Origin: Actinoplanes cyaneus
GTDB lineage: Bacteria; Actinomycetota; Actinomycetes; Mycobacteriales; Micromonosporaceae
Length of the DNA: 64,000 bases
Direction: 5' to 3'
Assembly: GCF_016862095.1 (NCBI RefSeq)
Contig: NZ_BOMH01000004.1
Span: 62,001-126,000, forward strand
In this document: positions 1-8,658 of the stretch, in pieces
Position numbering within the stretch: position 1 is the first letter of the stretch
Layout: the number at the start of each line of letters is the position of its first letter
Notes under the pieces: generated by a model
Seen by the model: only the letters and a program-made list of their open reading frames with translations
Databases searched by the model: none
Told to the model about the DNA's origin: nothing
Made by a program: the position numbers and the translations under genes

Positions 1-487
1 CGCCCGCCCACCACGCGCTGTCCCGGTGCCGCCGCAGCGCGAACAGTCCCGCGACGATCAGGTAGAAGATCATCTCGTAGGTGAGCGTCCAGAACGGACG
101 GACCACGCCGCTGAGCCCGAGCAGGTCCTGCAGCATCGTGACGTGGCCCAGCGCCACCGCGACCGGGTCGCCGTTCTGCCGCCGCTGCCACCCGGCCGTG
201 ATCAGCAGCAGCCCGGCGGCGGTCGCGAGCAGGTATGCCGGGTAGATCCGGAAGATCCGGCCCACCCAGAAGCGGCGCAGCGAACCGTGCCGTTCCAGCG
301 ACATCGGGATGACGTAACCGCTGACCAGGAAGAAGAGCAGGACGCCGTACCGGCCGAAGTCGAAGTGCCGGTAGATCGCCAGGTGCCGCTCCGTGCCGAG
401 CACGGTCGGGCCGAGGTGGAAGAGGGCGACCACCGCGGCGGCGAACCCGCGGAGCGCGTCGAGCCAGGCCAGGCGGGATCGGGTCAC
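1..487 (-). CDS. Acyltransferase 3 family membrane protein (3' end outside window)
   Basis: The visible 162 codons encode the N-terminal part of a multi-spanning acyltransferase of the type that O-acylates cell-surface sugars or lipids. Reading the minus strand from GTG at 487 gives an N-terminal LDALRGFAA motif followed about 15 residues later by a region containing FHLG, then GRYGVLLFFLVSGYV and FWTLTYEMIFYLIVAG. These are hallmarks of the AT3 family: the catalytic His near the first helix and the FFxxSGY motif. The gene lies only 18 nt beyond the hairpin that ends arc and is co-directional with it. No clear Shine-Dalgarno precedes the GTG, so the exact start is uncertain. The substrate cannot be inferred. 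Confidence 0.85.
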   Translation of the reverse strand, partial: MTRSRLAWLDALRGFAAAVVALFHLGPTVLGTERHLAIYRHFDFGRYGVLLFFLVSGYVIPMSLERHGSLRRFWVGRIFRIYPAYLLATAAGLLLITAGWQRRQNGDPVAVALGHVTMLQDLLGLSGVVRPFWTLTYEMIFYLIVAGLFALRRHRDSAWWAG

Positions 488-504
488 ACAGGGCGCAACG
501 AGCG

Positions 505-535
505 CGAGGGCGACGGGGAAACCCCGCCACCCTCG
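505..535 (-). terminator. Probable terminator of arc
   Basis: A 14-bp near-perfect inverted repeat (505-518 with 522-535, loop AAA) lies 14 nt after the arc stop codon on the minus strand. There is no U-tract, as is common for actinobacterial terminators. Confidence 0.55.
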
Positions 536-548
536 CCCCTACATCGCG

Positions 549-2330
549 TTACAGGTACTGACCGGTGTTCGACGCGGTCTCGATGGACCGGCCGGCCTCG
601 GCGCCCTTGCCGCCGGAGACGAGCGTGCGGATGTAGACGATCCGCTCGCCCTTCTTGCCGGAGATGCGGGCCCAGTCGTCCGGGTTGGTGGTGTTCGGGA
701 GGTCCTCGTTCTCCCGGAACTCGTCGACGCAGCTGTCCAGCAGATGCTGGAGTCGCAGGCCCTTGGTCCCGGAGGTGAGGAACTCCTTGATCGCCATCTT
801 CTTGCCGCGGTCGACGATGTTCTGGATCATCGCGCCGGAGTTGAAGTCCTTGAAGTACAGGACCTCCTTGTCACCGTTGGCGTAGGTGACCTCGAGGAAG
901 CGGTTCTCCTCGGACTCCGTGTACATCCGCAGGACGACCGCCTCGATCATCGCGGCGACCGTCGCGTCCCGGTTGCCGCCGTGCTCGCCGAGGTCGTCCT
1001 CGGAGAGCGGCAGGTCGGAAAGGATGTACTTGGCGAAGATGTCCTTCGCCGCCTCGGCGTCCGGACGCTCGATCTTGATCTTCACGTCGAGACGGCCGGG
1101 GCGCAGGATCGCCGGGTCGATCATGTCTTCCCGGTTCGACGCGCCGATGACGATCACGTTCTCCAGGCCCTCGACGCCGTCGATCTCGCTGAGGAGCTGG
1201 GGAACGATCGTGTTCTCCACGTCGGAGGAGACACCCGAGCCACGGGTCCGGAAGATCGAGTCCATCTCGTCGAAGAACACGATCACCGGGGTGCCCTCGC
1301 CGGCCTTCTCCCGAGCCCGCTGGAAGACCAGGCGGATGTGCCGCTCGGTCTCACCCACATACTTGTTCAGCAGCTCCGGGCCCTTGATGTTGAGGAAGTA
1401 GCTGGTGTGCTTCTCCTCACCCCGGCGCTCGGCGATCTTCTTGGCCAGCGAGTTGGCCACCGCCTTGGCGATCAGGGTCTTGCCGCAGCCGGGCGGGCCG
1501 TAGAGCAGGATGCCCTTCGGCGGGCGCAGCTGGTGCTCCCGGAACAGGTCGGCGTGCAGGAACGGCAGCTCCACCGCATCGCGGATCTGCTCGATCTGCG
1601 AGTGCAGGCCGCCGATGTCGGTGTAGTCGACGTCGGGGACCTCCTCGAGGACGAGCTCCTCGACCTCGCTCTTCGGGATCCGCTCATACGCGTACGCAGA
1701 GCGGGGCTCGATCATGAGCGAGTCGCCGGCGCGCAACTTCGTGATCTCCAGCGAGTCGGCGAGGAACACGATGCGCTCCTCGTCGGCGTGGGAGACCACC
1801 AGGGCCCGGTCGCGGGGGCCGCCGGACGGGTTGTCCAGGACCTCCTTGAGCAGGACCACCTCGCCGGTGCGCTCGAACCCGAACGCGTCGACGACGTTGA
1901 GCGCGTCGTTCAGCAGGACCTCCTGGCCCCGCTGGAGCTCGTCCGCCGCGAGCGACGGCGAGACCGCCACCCGCAGCTTGCGGCCACCGGTGAACACGTC
2001 CACCGTGCCGTCCTCGTGGGCTGCCAGGAAAACGCCGTAGCCGCTGGGCGGCTGGGCGAGCCGGTCAATCTCTTCCTTGAGAGTGACGATCTGGGCGCGG
2101 GCTTCCTTCAGGGTCGCCACGAGCCGCTCGTTGTTCTCGGTCACTCGGGAGAGCTGCGCCTGCGTCGCCGCAAGCCGTTCCTCGAGCTGCCGGACGTGTC
2201 GGGGGCTCTCGGTCAACTTCCGCCGAACCAGCGCGAGTTCCTCTTGCAGGAACGCGACCTGGCTGGAGAGATCGTTGGCCTCTTTCTCCCATCGTGCGGC
2301 GCGGGAGTCCGCTTCGTCGCTACGTGCCAC
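549..2330 (-). CDS. arc: Proteasome-associated AAA ATPase (ARC/Mpa)
   Basis: 593-aa hexameric ATPase that unfolds pupylated proteins and feeds them into the 20S proteasome. Domains in order: an N-terminal coiled coil (about residues 8-75, the Pup-binding part), OB folds (about 80-230), and an AAA module with Walker A GPPGCGKT near residue 280 and Walker [11 protein letters not shown] near 350. The protein ends in GQYL, the penultimate-Tyr motif that docks into the proteasome core. I chose GTG at 2330 (VARSDEAD...) because GGGAGG lies just upstream and family members start here; an in-frame ATG at 2447 would add 39 atypical residues. It is divergent from the ferredoxin gene. dop, pup and prcBA are not in the window. 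Confidence 0.97.
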   Translation of the reverse strand: MARSDEADSRAARWEKEANDLSSQVAFLQEELALVRRKLTESPRHVRQLEERLAATQAQLSRVTENNERLVATLKEARAQIVTLKEEIDRLAQPPSGYGVFLAAHEDGTVDVFTGGRKLRVAVSPSLAADELQRGQEVLLNDALNVVDAFGFERTGEVVLLKEVLDNPSGGPRDRALVVSHADEERIVFLADSLEITKLRAGDSLMIEPRSAYAYERIPKSEVEELVLEEVPDVDYTDIGGLHSQIEQIRDAVELPFLHADLFREHQLRPPKGILLYGPPGCGKTLIAKAVANSLAKKIAERRGEEKHTSYFLNIKGPELLNKYVGETERHIRLVFQRAREKAGEGTPVIVFFDEMDSIFRTRGSGVSSDVENTIVPQLLSEIDGVEGLENVIVIGASNREDMIDPAILRPGRLDVKIKIERPDAEAAKDIFAKYILSDLPLSEDDLGEHGGNRDATVAAMIEAVVLRMYTESEENRFLEVTYANGDKEVLYFKDFNSGAMIQNIVDRGKKMAIKEFLTSGTKGLRLQHLLDSCVDEFRENEDLPNTTNPDDWARISGKKGERIVYIRTLVSGGKGAEAGRSIETASNTGQYL

Positions 2331-2504
2331 GTCCCACCTCCCCGGGGGGCTTGAACGTCCTGGCTCAACATTAGCCGCTGCGGGCCGGATTTCATCCCAT
2401 GCAACACCCTCGTCACCGACTCTTGATCGATTGGTGCGACCGCCCATGAGCCTCTCGGTCAGGGTTCGGGTACCGTCGGCCGCAACCAGTTGTGGGAGGT
2501 AGGG

Positions 2505-2795
2505 GTGTCGTCAGACACTGATGAGCTGCAGGTCTGGATCGATCAGGACTTGTGCACCGGTGACGGACTCTGCGTCCAATACGCGCCGGAGGTCTTCGAG
2601 CTGGACATCGACGGCTTGGCGTATGTCAAGGACAATTCGGGCGAGTTGCTCCAAAATCCGGGCGTACGGACCTACGTACCGAAAAACTTGGTCCTCGAAG
2701 TCATCGATTCGGCCAAGGAGTGTCCCGGCGACTGCATCCACGTCGTCCGCACCCAGGATGACGTGGCAGTGGCCGGCCCGGACGCGCCTGAGTGA
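2505..2795 (+). CDS. Small ferredoxin
   Basis: 96-aa acidic iron-sulfur electron carrier. Cysteines occur as DLCTGDGLC near the N-terminus and KECPGDC near residue 75, a spacing typical of actinobacterial [3Fe-4S]/[4Fe-4S] ferredoxins related to the Fdx/Fas type, in which the second cluster has been lost. The GTG at 2505 follows GGGAGGTAGG with ideal spacing; an upstream in-frame ATG at 2490 would put the ribosome-binding site inside the gene. It is divergent from arc (174 bp shared upstream region), and a ferredoxin beside arc is also common in Streptomyces. The redox partner is unknown, although an F420 enzyme and a monooxygenase lie elsewhere in the window. Confidence 0.92.
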   Translation: MSSDTDELQVWIDQDLCTGDGLCVQYAPEVFELDIDGLAYVKDNSGELLQNPGVRTYVPKNLVLEVIDSAKECPGDCIHVVRTQDDVAVAGPDAPE

Positions 2796-2800
2796 CCGTG

Positions 2801-2819
2801 GGGGCCGCGTCCCGGCCCC
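2801..2819. terminator. Bidirectional terminator between ferredoxin and 2836-3426
   Basis: GGGGCCG (2801-2807) pairs perfectly with CGGCCCC (2813-2819) around a 5-nt loop, between two convergent genes. Confidence 0.45.
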
Positions 2820-2835
2820 TCGGTTCCGTCCCGGC

Positions 2836-3426
2836 TCAGAGAGTGGGGCGGCCCACCAGGGACGCGACCACCCGGGAGAATTCCTCCAGCCGGGCGATCT
2901 GCCCCGGCCCGCCGTCGTCGAGCGTCTTGCCGAAGCGCAGCGCGTCGTGGCGCATCGGCGCCCGCCCGTCCTCCTCGGCCAGGCCGGGCGGCGGCACCGC
3001 GTCGTCCACCGAGCTCAGCAGCAGGTAGACGTCGATGCTGTCGACCCGGGCCTGCCCGGTCGAGGTGCGGGTGAGCCGGCGCCGGCAGCCCACCTCGGTG
3101 ATCGTGGAGAGCGGCACCACCCGCAGCGACGAGGTCATCGAGCCGACCGGGCCGTCACCGGGCGCCACGTCCTCGCCGTGCCAGAGCACCAGCCGGCTGC
3201 CGTCGCAGACGACGACCTCCTGCCACACCCCGTTCACCTCGTTGACGAAACGCTCCAGCGTGAAGCAGAGCACCGAGGCGCCGCGCAGCACCCCGAAGAG
3301 CGCCTCCAGGGCCACCTCGGGATCGCGCAGGTAGGCACGGGCCGCGGAGTCCAGATCCGGGTAGGGCGACCAGTCCGGGAACACCGCCGGCATCTCGTTG
3401 CTGCCGCCGAACGGTGGAGAACTCAT
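2836..3426 (-). CDS. Conserved hypothetical protein next to trmI
   Basis: 196-aa soluble protein beginning MSSPPFGGSNEMPAVF, with AGGAG about 9 nt before the ATG. I see no signal peptide, membrane segment or catalytic motif. The central part is predicted alpha/beta (SMTSSLRVVPLSTITEVG; ARVDSIDVYLLLSS), and the C-terminal helix contains RLEEFSRVVASLVG. It is co-directional with trmI, 80 nt downstream of it, and convergent with the ferredoxin gene. Position suggests a link to the arc/trmI neighbourhood, but function is unknown. A longer reading to 3885 runs over trmI and is not credible. Confidence 0.8.
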   Translation of the reverse strand: MSSPPFGGSNEMPAVFPDWSPYPDLDSAARAYLRDPEVALEALFGVLRGASVLCFTLERFVNEVNGVWQEVVVCDGSRLVLWHGEDVAPGDGPVGSMTSSLRVVPLSTITEVGCRRRLTRTSTGQARVDSIDVYLLLSSVDDAVPPPGLAEEDGRAPMRHDALRFGKTLDDGGPGQIARLEEFSRVVASLVGRPTL

Positions 3427-3506
3427 TGCGCCCACTCCTGTCGTCCTCCCCATCGATGCCCCTGCCCGATGCCCCTGCGAAAAACTACCGGACTCGGCGA
3501 GCCCGG

Positions 3507-4541
<1,035 letters not shown>

Positions 4542-5681
4542 TCAGGTCCGCTGCGCCCGCTTCGGCTCCAGGACCGCCGCGACGTCGGCGACCCGCAGGA
4601 CGCCAACGACATCCTCGCCTGCCGTCACCAGGTACTGCGCACCCGGGTGGGCCTGCAGCGCCCGCACCACCTGCTCACCGGTGAGGCTCACCGGCAGGCT
4701 GGTCAGCGCGTCCCGCGAGCGGGAGACGCTCTCCACGCTCACCCAGGGCCGCCGGTCGACCGGCACGCGCTCGGCGGCGACCGGATCGACCAGAGCGGTG
4801 AGGGTACCCCCCGAGTCGGCGACGGCCAGCACCACGTCCGGCCGCGGGTCCTCGGCACGGCGCCGCTGCGCCTCACCCAGCGGCGTGCCCGCCGGCACCT
4901 TCAACAGGGGGCGCGCCATCCGGCCCAGATCGATCAGCGGGAACCGCCCGGTCATCCGGCCCAGCCGGATCGACTGCCCGGCGCCGTGCCACAGCGTCAG
5001 CGTGACGAGGAGCACGAAAACCACCCCGAAAAGAGTGAGCAGCCCGAGTTGGTACGCGCCCAGCACGGCCACCGCCGTGGCGAACGCCAGCACCCGGCCC
5101 GCCCAGCCGGCCACCACCGTCGCCCGGTTGCGGTCCTTCAGCAGCGCCCACATCGCCGCGCGCAGCGCCCGCCCGCCGTCCAGCGGCAGACCCGGCAACA
5201 CGTTGAAGACCGCGACCAGCACGTTGCTGACCGCCAGCTGGAACGCGATCTGCCCGGGCACGGTGTCCTTCGCCAGCACCAGCGCCGCACCCGTCGCCAC
5301 CCCGCCGAGCAGCAGCGACACCAGCGGACCGGCCAGCGAGACGGCCGCGTCCACCCGGGGCGTCGGGGCGTCCTTCTCCATCTCCGTCCAGCCGCTGAGC
5401 AGCTCGAGGGTGATCCGGCGCACGCCGATCCCGTTGCGGCGGGCGACCACCGCGTGCCCCAGCTCGTGCAGCAGCACCGAACCGAGCAGGCACACCACGA
5501 AACCCAGGCCGATGAGGTACGCCCAGGGCTGCCCCAGACCGAGCTCGGCGCTCGCATAGTTGCCGTAGACGACGGTCACCAGCAGCGCGAGCAGCACCAT
5601 CGAGCCGTTGGCGTGCACCGGGATGCCGAGCACATGCCCCACCGGGCGGCCACGGGGCCCGGGCGTCGCGCTGTCCTCCAT
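4542..5681 (-). CDS. M50-family site-2-type membrane metalloprotease with CBS-like tail
   Basis: 379-aa intramembrane zinc protease. HELGH near residue 72 gives two zinc ligands and the catalytic Glu; LPGLPLDGG near 164 supplies the third ligand (Asp) and the characteristic LDG motif. Five to six hydrophobic segments lie before residue 240. The soluble C-terminus (about 245-379) resembles a pair of degenerate CBS domains (QYLVTAGEDVVGVLRVADV), which is the SpoIVFB/Rip3-like architecture. It is likely leaderless: TAGCAT lies 7 nt before the ATG. It is divergent from the RecB-family gene across 134 bp. The substrate is unknown, perhaps an anti-sigma factor or membrane protein. Confidence 0.93.
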   Translation of the reverse strand: MEDSATPGPRGRPVGHVLGIPVHANGSMVLLALLVTVVYGNYASAELGLGQPWAYLIGLGFVVCLLGSVLLHELGHAVVARRNGIGVRRITLELLSGWTEMEKDAPTPRVDAAVSLAGPLVSLLLGGVATGAALVLAKDTVPGQIAFQLAVSNVLVAVFNVLPGLPLDGGRALRAAMWALLKDRNRATVVAGWAGRVLAFATAVAVLGAYQLGLLTLFGVVFVLLVTLTLWHGAGQSIRLGRMTGRFPLIDLGRMARPLLKVPAGTPLGEAQRRRAEDPRPDVVLAVADSGGTLTALVDPVAAERVPVDRRPWVSVESVSRSRDALTSLPVSLTGEQVVRALQAHPGAQYLVTAGEDVVGVLRVADVAAVLEPKRAQRT

Positions 5682-5688
5682 CCGTTCG

Positions 5689-5694
5689 ATGCTA
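5689..5694 (-). promoter_or_regulatory. -10 box TAGCAT of a leaderless M50 gene
   Basis: TAGCAT (minus strand) ends 7 nt before the ATG at 5681, which places the transcription start at or next to the start codon. Confidence 0.5.
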
Positions 5695-5802
5695 CGGACC
5701 TGTCGAGTTCCGCGTGGATCTTGATTTCCCGGGCGAGGCGTCGCGGCGCTCCGGTCGACGGTTCGCGGCGGGTGTCCCGGCGGTTTCGTCGTACCCCTGC
5801 CC

Positions 5803-5808
5803 TAGCCT
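5803..5808 (+). promoter_or_regulatory. -10 box TAGCCT of a leaderless RecB-family gene
   Basis: TAGCCT is followed by 7 nt and then the ATG at 5816, with no Shine-Dalgarno. Confidence 0.5.
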
Positions 5809-5815
5809 GGCTGGC

Positions 5816-7120
5816 ATGACGGCGTTCTCTCCCCCACAGGCCTCGGCCTCCCCCGCCACCTCCGCCGGGCGCCCTGGCCTGGGCGACCGGCCGGCCGGGC
5901 CGTCGCTGTCCCCGTCGCGTGCCGCCGACTTCAAGACCTGCCCCCTGCTGTTCCGCTTCCGCACCATCGACAAGCTGCCCGAGCAGCCCTCCGCCGACCA
6001 GGTGCGGGGCACGCTCGTGCACGCGGTGCTGGAGCGTCTGTTCGACCTGCCCGCCGAGTCCCGCACCCCCGAGGCGGCGGCCGCGCTGGTCATGCCCGAG
6101 TGGGAGCGCCTGGTCGGCAACGAGCCGGAGCTTGCCGCGCTGTTCGCTCCCGGCGCGGCTCCCGCTTCGCCGCCAGCTTCCCACCCCCTTCGGGGTACGG
6201 TGCCGGCCACCGCCCCCGCCGGGCCGGCGCCCGCTGACACCGCCGGGCCGGCGCCCGCTGACACCGCCGGGCCGGCGCCCGGTGAGAGCGCCGGGGTGAG
6301 TCCGGCTGCGAGCGCCGGGGTGGCGCCCGCTGAGAGCGCCGGTGTGGGACACGCCACTGCGCTCGTTCGTGACCCCGCCGCGGTGGCCGCGGAGGCTGAC
6401 GCGGCCGGGCAGCTCGCCCTCGTCGACGCTCCGGCGGGCGCCGAGGAGGCCGCCCGGCTGGCCGCGTTCCTCGGCAGTGCCCGGGAGCTGCTCACCGGTT
6501 ACTTCGCGGTCGAGGACCCGCAGCGGCTGGAGCCCGCCGAGCGCGAGACCCTGGTCTCCACGACGATCGACGAGGAGCTGCTGATCCGCGGCTACATCGA
6601 CCGTCTCGACGTCTCCCCCGCCGGCGACCTGCGCGTCGTCGACTACAAGACCGGTGGCGCGCCCCGCGAGGCGTTCGAGGGCCGGGCGTTGTTCCAGCTC
6701 AAGTTCTACGCCCTCGTCCTGTGGCGCACCCGCGGCGTGGTCCCGCGTGTCCTGCGCCTGCTCTACCTCAAGGATGCCGAGGTCCTCGACTACAGCCCGG
6801 ACGCGGAAGAGCTGGAACGCTTCGAGCGCACCCTGATCGCCCTGTCCAACGCCGTCGAGCGCGCCAAGCGGGACCAGGACTTCCGCCCGAAGCCCAGCCG
6901 TCTCTGCGGCTGGTGCAGCCACCAGGCCTTCTGCCCCGAGTTCGGCGGCACCCCGCCGCCGTTCCCGACCGCCCCGAGCGTCGGCCCTCCCTCCGACGCG
7001 GAGCCGGACCGCCTCTCCACCCCGGACCGCCTCTCCACCCCGGACCGCCTCTCCACCCCGGACCGCCTCTCCACCCCGGTCGAACTCTCCGCTCCGGCCC
7101 GGAACGACGCCGTTGCCTGA
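5816..7120 (+). CDS. RecB-family (PD-(D/E)XK) nuclease with Fe-S cysteines
   Basis: 434-aa nuclease of the Cas4/AddB-C-terminal type, related to Rv2119. Motifs: FKTCPLLFRF near residue 42 (first cluster Cys), GYIDRLD and LRVVDYKTGG near 276 (metal-binding Asp and catalytic Lys), an Asn/Gln-rich LFQLKFYALVLW, and CGWCSHQAFC near 365 (remaining three cluster cysteines). ATG 5816 lacks a ribosome-binding site but has a leaderless -10 box; an upstream ATG at 5714 adds residues overlapping the divergent promoter. Two low-complexity insertions come from DNA tandem repeats: a Pro/Ala linker (about 135-175) and a C-terminal PDRLST repeat. Probably acts in DNA repair; no helicase partner is adjacent. 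Confidence 0.9.
   Translation: MTAFSPPQASASPATSAGRPGLGDRPAGPSLSPSRAADFKTCPLLFRFRTIDKLPEQPSADQVRGTLVHAVLERLFDLPAESRTPEAAAALVMPEWERLVGNEPELAALFAPGAAPASPPASHPLRGTVPATAPAGPAPADTAGPAPADTAGPAPGESAGVSPAASAGVAPAESAGVGHATALVRDPAAVAAEADAAGQLALVDAPAGAEEAARLAAFLGSARELLTGYFAVEDPQRLEPAERETLVSTTIDEELLIRGYIDRLDVSPAGDLRVVDYKTGGAPREAFEGRALFQLKFYALVLWRTRGVVPRVLRLLYLKDAEVLDYSPDAEELERFERTLIALSNAVERAKRDQDFRPKPSRLCGWCSHQAFCPEFGGTPPPFPTAPSVGPPSDAEPDRLSTPDRLSTPDRLSTPDRLSTPVELSAPARNDAVA
6221..6340 (+). repeat. 24-bp in-frame tandem repeat in the nuclease gene
   Basis: Five 24-bp units starting GGGCCGGCGCCCGC; the first two are identical and the later three diverged. They encode degenerate GPAPADTA octapeptides inserted between the N-terminal Cys motif and the nuclease core. 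Confidence 0.85.
7004..7075 (+). repeat. 18-bp in-frame tandem repeat at the nuclease C-terminus
   Basis: Four identical units of CCGGACCGCCTCTCCACC encode PDRLST repeats beyond the Fe-S cysteines. Exact identity suggests recent expansion. Confidence 0.9.
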
Positions 7121-7339
7121 GCACCCGCCGTCTGCGGCCCACGCCCGATCCGGCCCCGCCCGGAACGACACCGGCGGCCGCCCTGCCTCGTCCCGAGCCG
7201 TCCCTTCGCCGCCCTCCCCGCCCCGGGGCACATGGCGAGGTGGTGCGAGGCTGGGCCGGCCGATTCGGCGTGCCGGTTCCCGCTGGCTCTCGGCCGATGC
7301 GAGGCCGGGGCCGGGAACAGTGGGCGGGGGCGGGGCCCG

Positions 7340-8011
7340 GTGAAGCCGATCCGGTTGCTGCTCGCGGACGCCTCGGCGCTGCAACGGGCCGGCCTGCGGG
7401 CGGTCCTGGCCCAGAGCGGCGGCGGCGACCTGGTCATCGCCGGTGAGACCGGTGACGGCGGTGAGGCGGTCGACCTGGCCCGCCGGTTGCTTCCCGACGT
7501 GCTCGTCGCCGACGCGGCCCTGCCCCGGTCGGACGGCGCCGCGGTCGCGCGGGCGGTCACCGCCGCCCGGCTGCCCGTGCGGGTGCTGGTGATGACCGCC
7601 CGGGACAGCGACGACGAGCTGATCGAGATGATCGCCGCGGGCGCCACCGGGTACCTGTGCAAGGACGCCCCGCAGGACGAGCTCGTCACCACGATCCGCA
7701 CCGTCGCGTCCGGCGGCGCGGTGATCACCCCGCGGGTGCTGGCCCGGGTGCTCCCCCGCTTCGTGGCGGCCGCCTCCGCCCCGGACACCGCCGTGACCGT
7801 CGACCTGAGTGCCCTGACCGGCCGCGAACGCGAGGTCCTGATCCACGTCGCCCGCGGCCACACCAACGCTGAGATCGCCGAGGCGTTGCAGGTCAGCGAC
7901 ACCACCGTGAAGACCCACGTCGGTCACATGCTGGGCAAGCTGCGCCTGCGCGACCGTACCCAGGCGGTGGTCCTCGCCTATGAGACAGGCCTGATCAAAC
8001 CGGGCACCTGA
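7340..8011 (+). CDS. Orphan NarL/FixJ-type response regulator
   Basis: 223-aa regulator with receiver (about 1-120) and LuxR helix-turn-helix (about 155-220, LTGREREVLIHVARG...TVKTHVGHMLGKLRL). The phosphoacceptor is the Asp in VLVADAALP near residue 57, and the conserved Lys is in LCKDAP. The acidic pair usually reading DD is here ADA (LLLADAS), so one metal-binding acid is replaced by Ala and phosphorylation may be altered. No kinase is adjacent. GTG at 7340 is preceded by a G-rich stretch, and upstream starts (7232) lie in non-family sequence. The 219 bp between the nuclease gene and this start hold nothing else I recognise. It is followed at 57 nt by an RHH-type gene with its own promoter. 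Confidence 0.88.
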   Translation: MKPIRLLLADASALQRAGLRAVLAQSGGGDLVIAGETGDGGEAVDLARRLLPDVLVADAALPRSDGAAVARAVTAARLPVRVLVMTARDSDDELIEMIAAGATGYLCKDAPQDELVTTIRTVASGGAVITPRVLARVLPRFVAAASAPDTAVTVDLSALTGREREVLIHVARGHTNAEIAEALQVSDTTVKTHVGHMLGKLRLRDRTQAVVLAYETGLIKPGT

Positions 8012-8016
8012 CCCCG

Positions 8017-8062
8017 ATGGCGTCAGATTGCTCTTGCGTGACGTCACCCATGGCGTCATAGT
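8017..8062 (+). promoter_or_regulatory. Promoter with putative operator TGACGTCA
   Basis: TTGCGT (8034-8039) and CATAGT (8057-8062) are separated by 17 bp, and the -10 lies 6 nt before the ATG at 8069. A perfect palindrome TGACGTCA (8039-8046) sits just behind the -35. ATGGCGTCA occurs twice (8017-8025 and 8050-8058), 33 bp or about three helical turns apart. Confidence 0.5.
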
Positions 8063-8068
8063 GAGGTC

Positions 8069-8638
8069 ATGGACCTGACGCCGTACCTGGAAGCGCTGCG
8101 CGCCGACCTCGCCGCCGTGGCCGCTCCCGGCGGCCCGGAGGTCAGCCGCGCCGCGGAGCTGCTGAGCAACTCACTGGAGCCGTCGGCGCGGCTGGCACTG
8201 CTCGAGGCGCTCTCGGACGCTGCCGCGGAGATCACCACCGGGCTGACCGACGCGACCGTCGAGGTGTGCCTGCGTGGCCGCGAAGCGGATCTCGTCGTCA
8301 CGCGGATCCCGGCCCTCGACCCGCCGGCCGCCGTTTCCGTCCCGCCGCCATTGCCATCGTCCCCGTTGCCATGGCCGTCGTCGTCACCGTCGTCGCAGCC
8401 GCCGGCCGATGGTGGCGGTGATCTGGCCCGGCTGACCGTGCGGATGCCGGAATCACTGAAGACGCACGTCGAGCAGACCGCGGCCGCCGAGGGCGTCTCG
8501 GTCAACGCCTGGCTGGTCCGCACGGTCACCGCCGCCGTCACCGGCCGGCCCGCGACACCCCCGCCCCCGCCGCCTCCCGCGCCGCCGGGCGGTGCGGGGT
8601 GGTCCGCCAAGCGGGTCACCGGCTACTTCCAGGCCTGA
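8069..8638 (+). CDS. RHH/HicB-like protein paired with a DUF4097 protein
   Basis: 189-aa protein with an alpha-helical N-terminal half (MDLTPYLEALRADLAAVA...), a Pro/Ser-rich linker (about 90-112), and a C-terminal ribbon-helix-helix segment LTVRMPESLKTHVEQ...GVSVNAWLVRTVTAAV (about 120-155). That segment is the fold of HicB/Arc-type repressors and antitoxins. It ends with a polyproline run and SAKRVTGYFQA. The next gene follows after 20 nt in the same direction, an arrangement found in many actinobacteria. No toxin-like ORF is adjacent, so it is more likely a DNA-binding partner of the DUF4097 gene than a toxin-antitoxin unit. It could autoregulate at the upstream TGACGTCA/ATGGCGTCA elements, which is an inference. 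Confidence 0.8.
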   Translation: MDLTPYLEALRADLAAVAAPGGPEVSRAAELLSNSLEPSARLALLEALSDAAAEITTGLTDATVEVCLRGREADLVVTRIPALDPPAAVSVPPPLPSSPLPWPSSSPSSQPPADGGGDLARLTVRMPESLKTHVEQTAAAEGVSVNAWLVRTVTAAVTGRPATPPPPPPPAPPGGAGWSAKRVTGYFQA

Positions 8639-8658
8639 CCGGAAACGAGGAGCAGTTG

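Noticed and set aside
393-2354. 653-codon plus-strand frame opposite arc
   Set aside because: Shadow of arc, whose motifs and ribosome-binding site are unambiguous; no known domain in the antisense frame.
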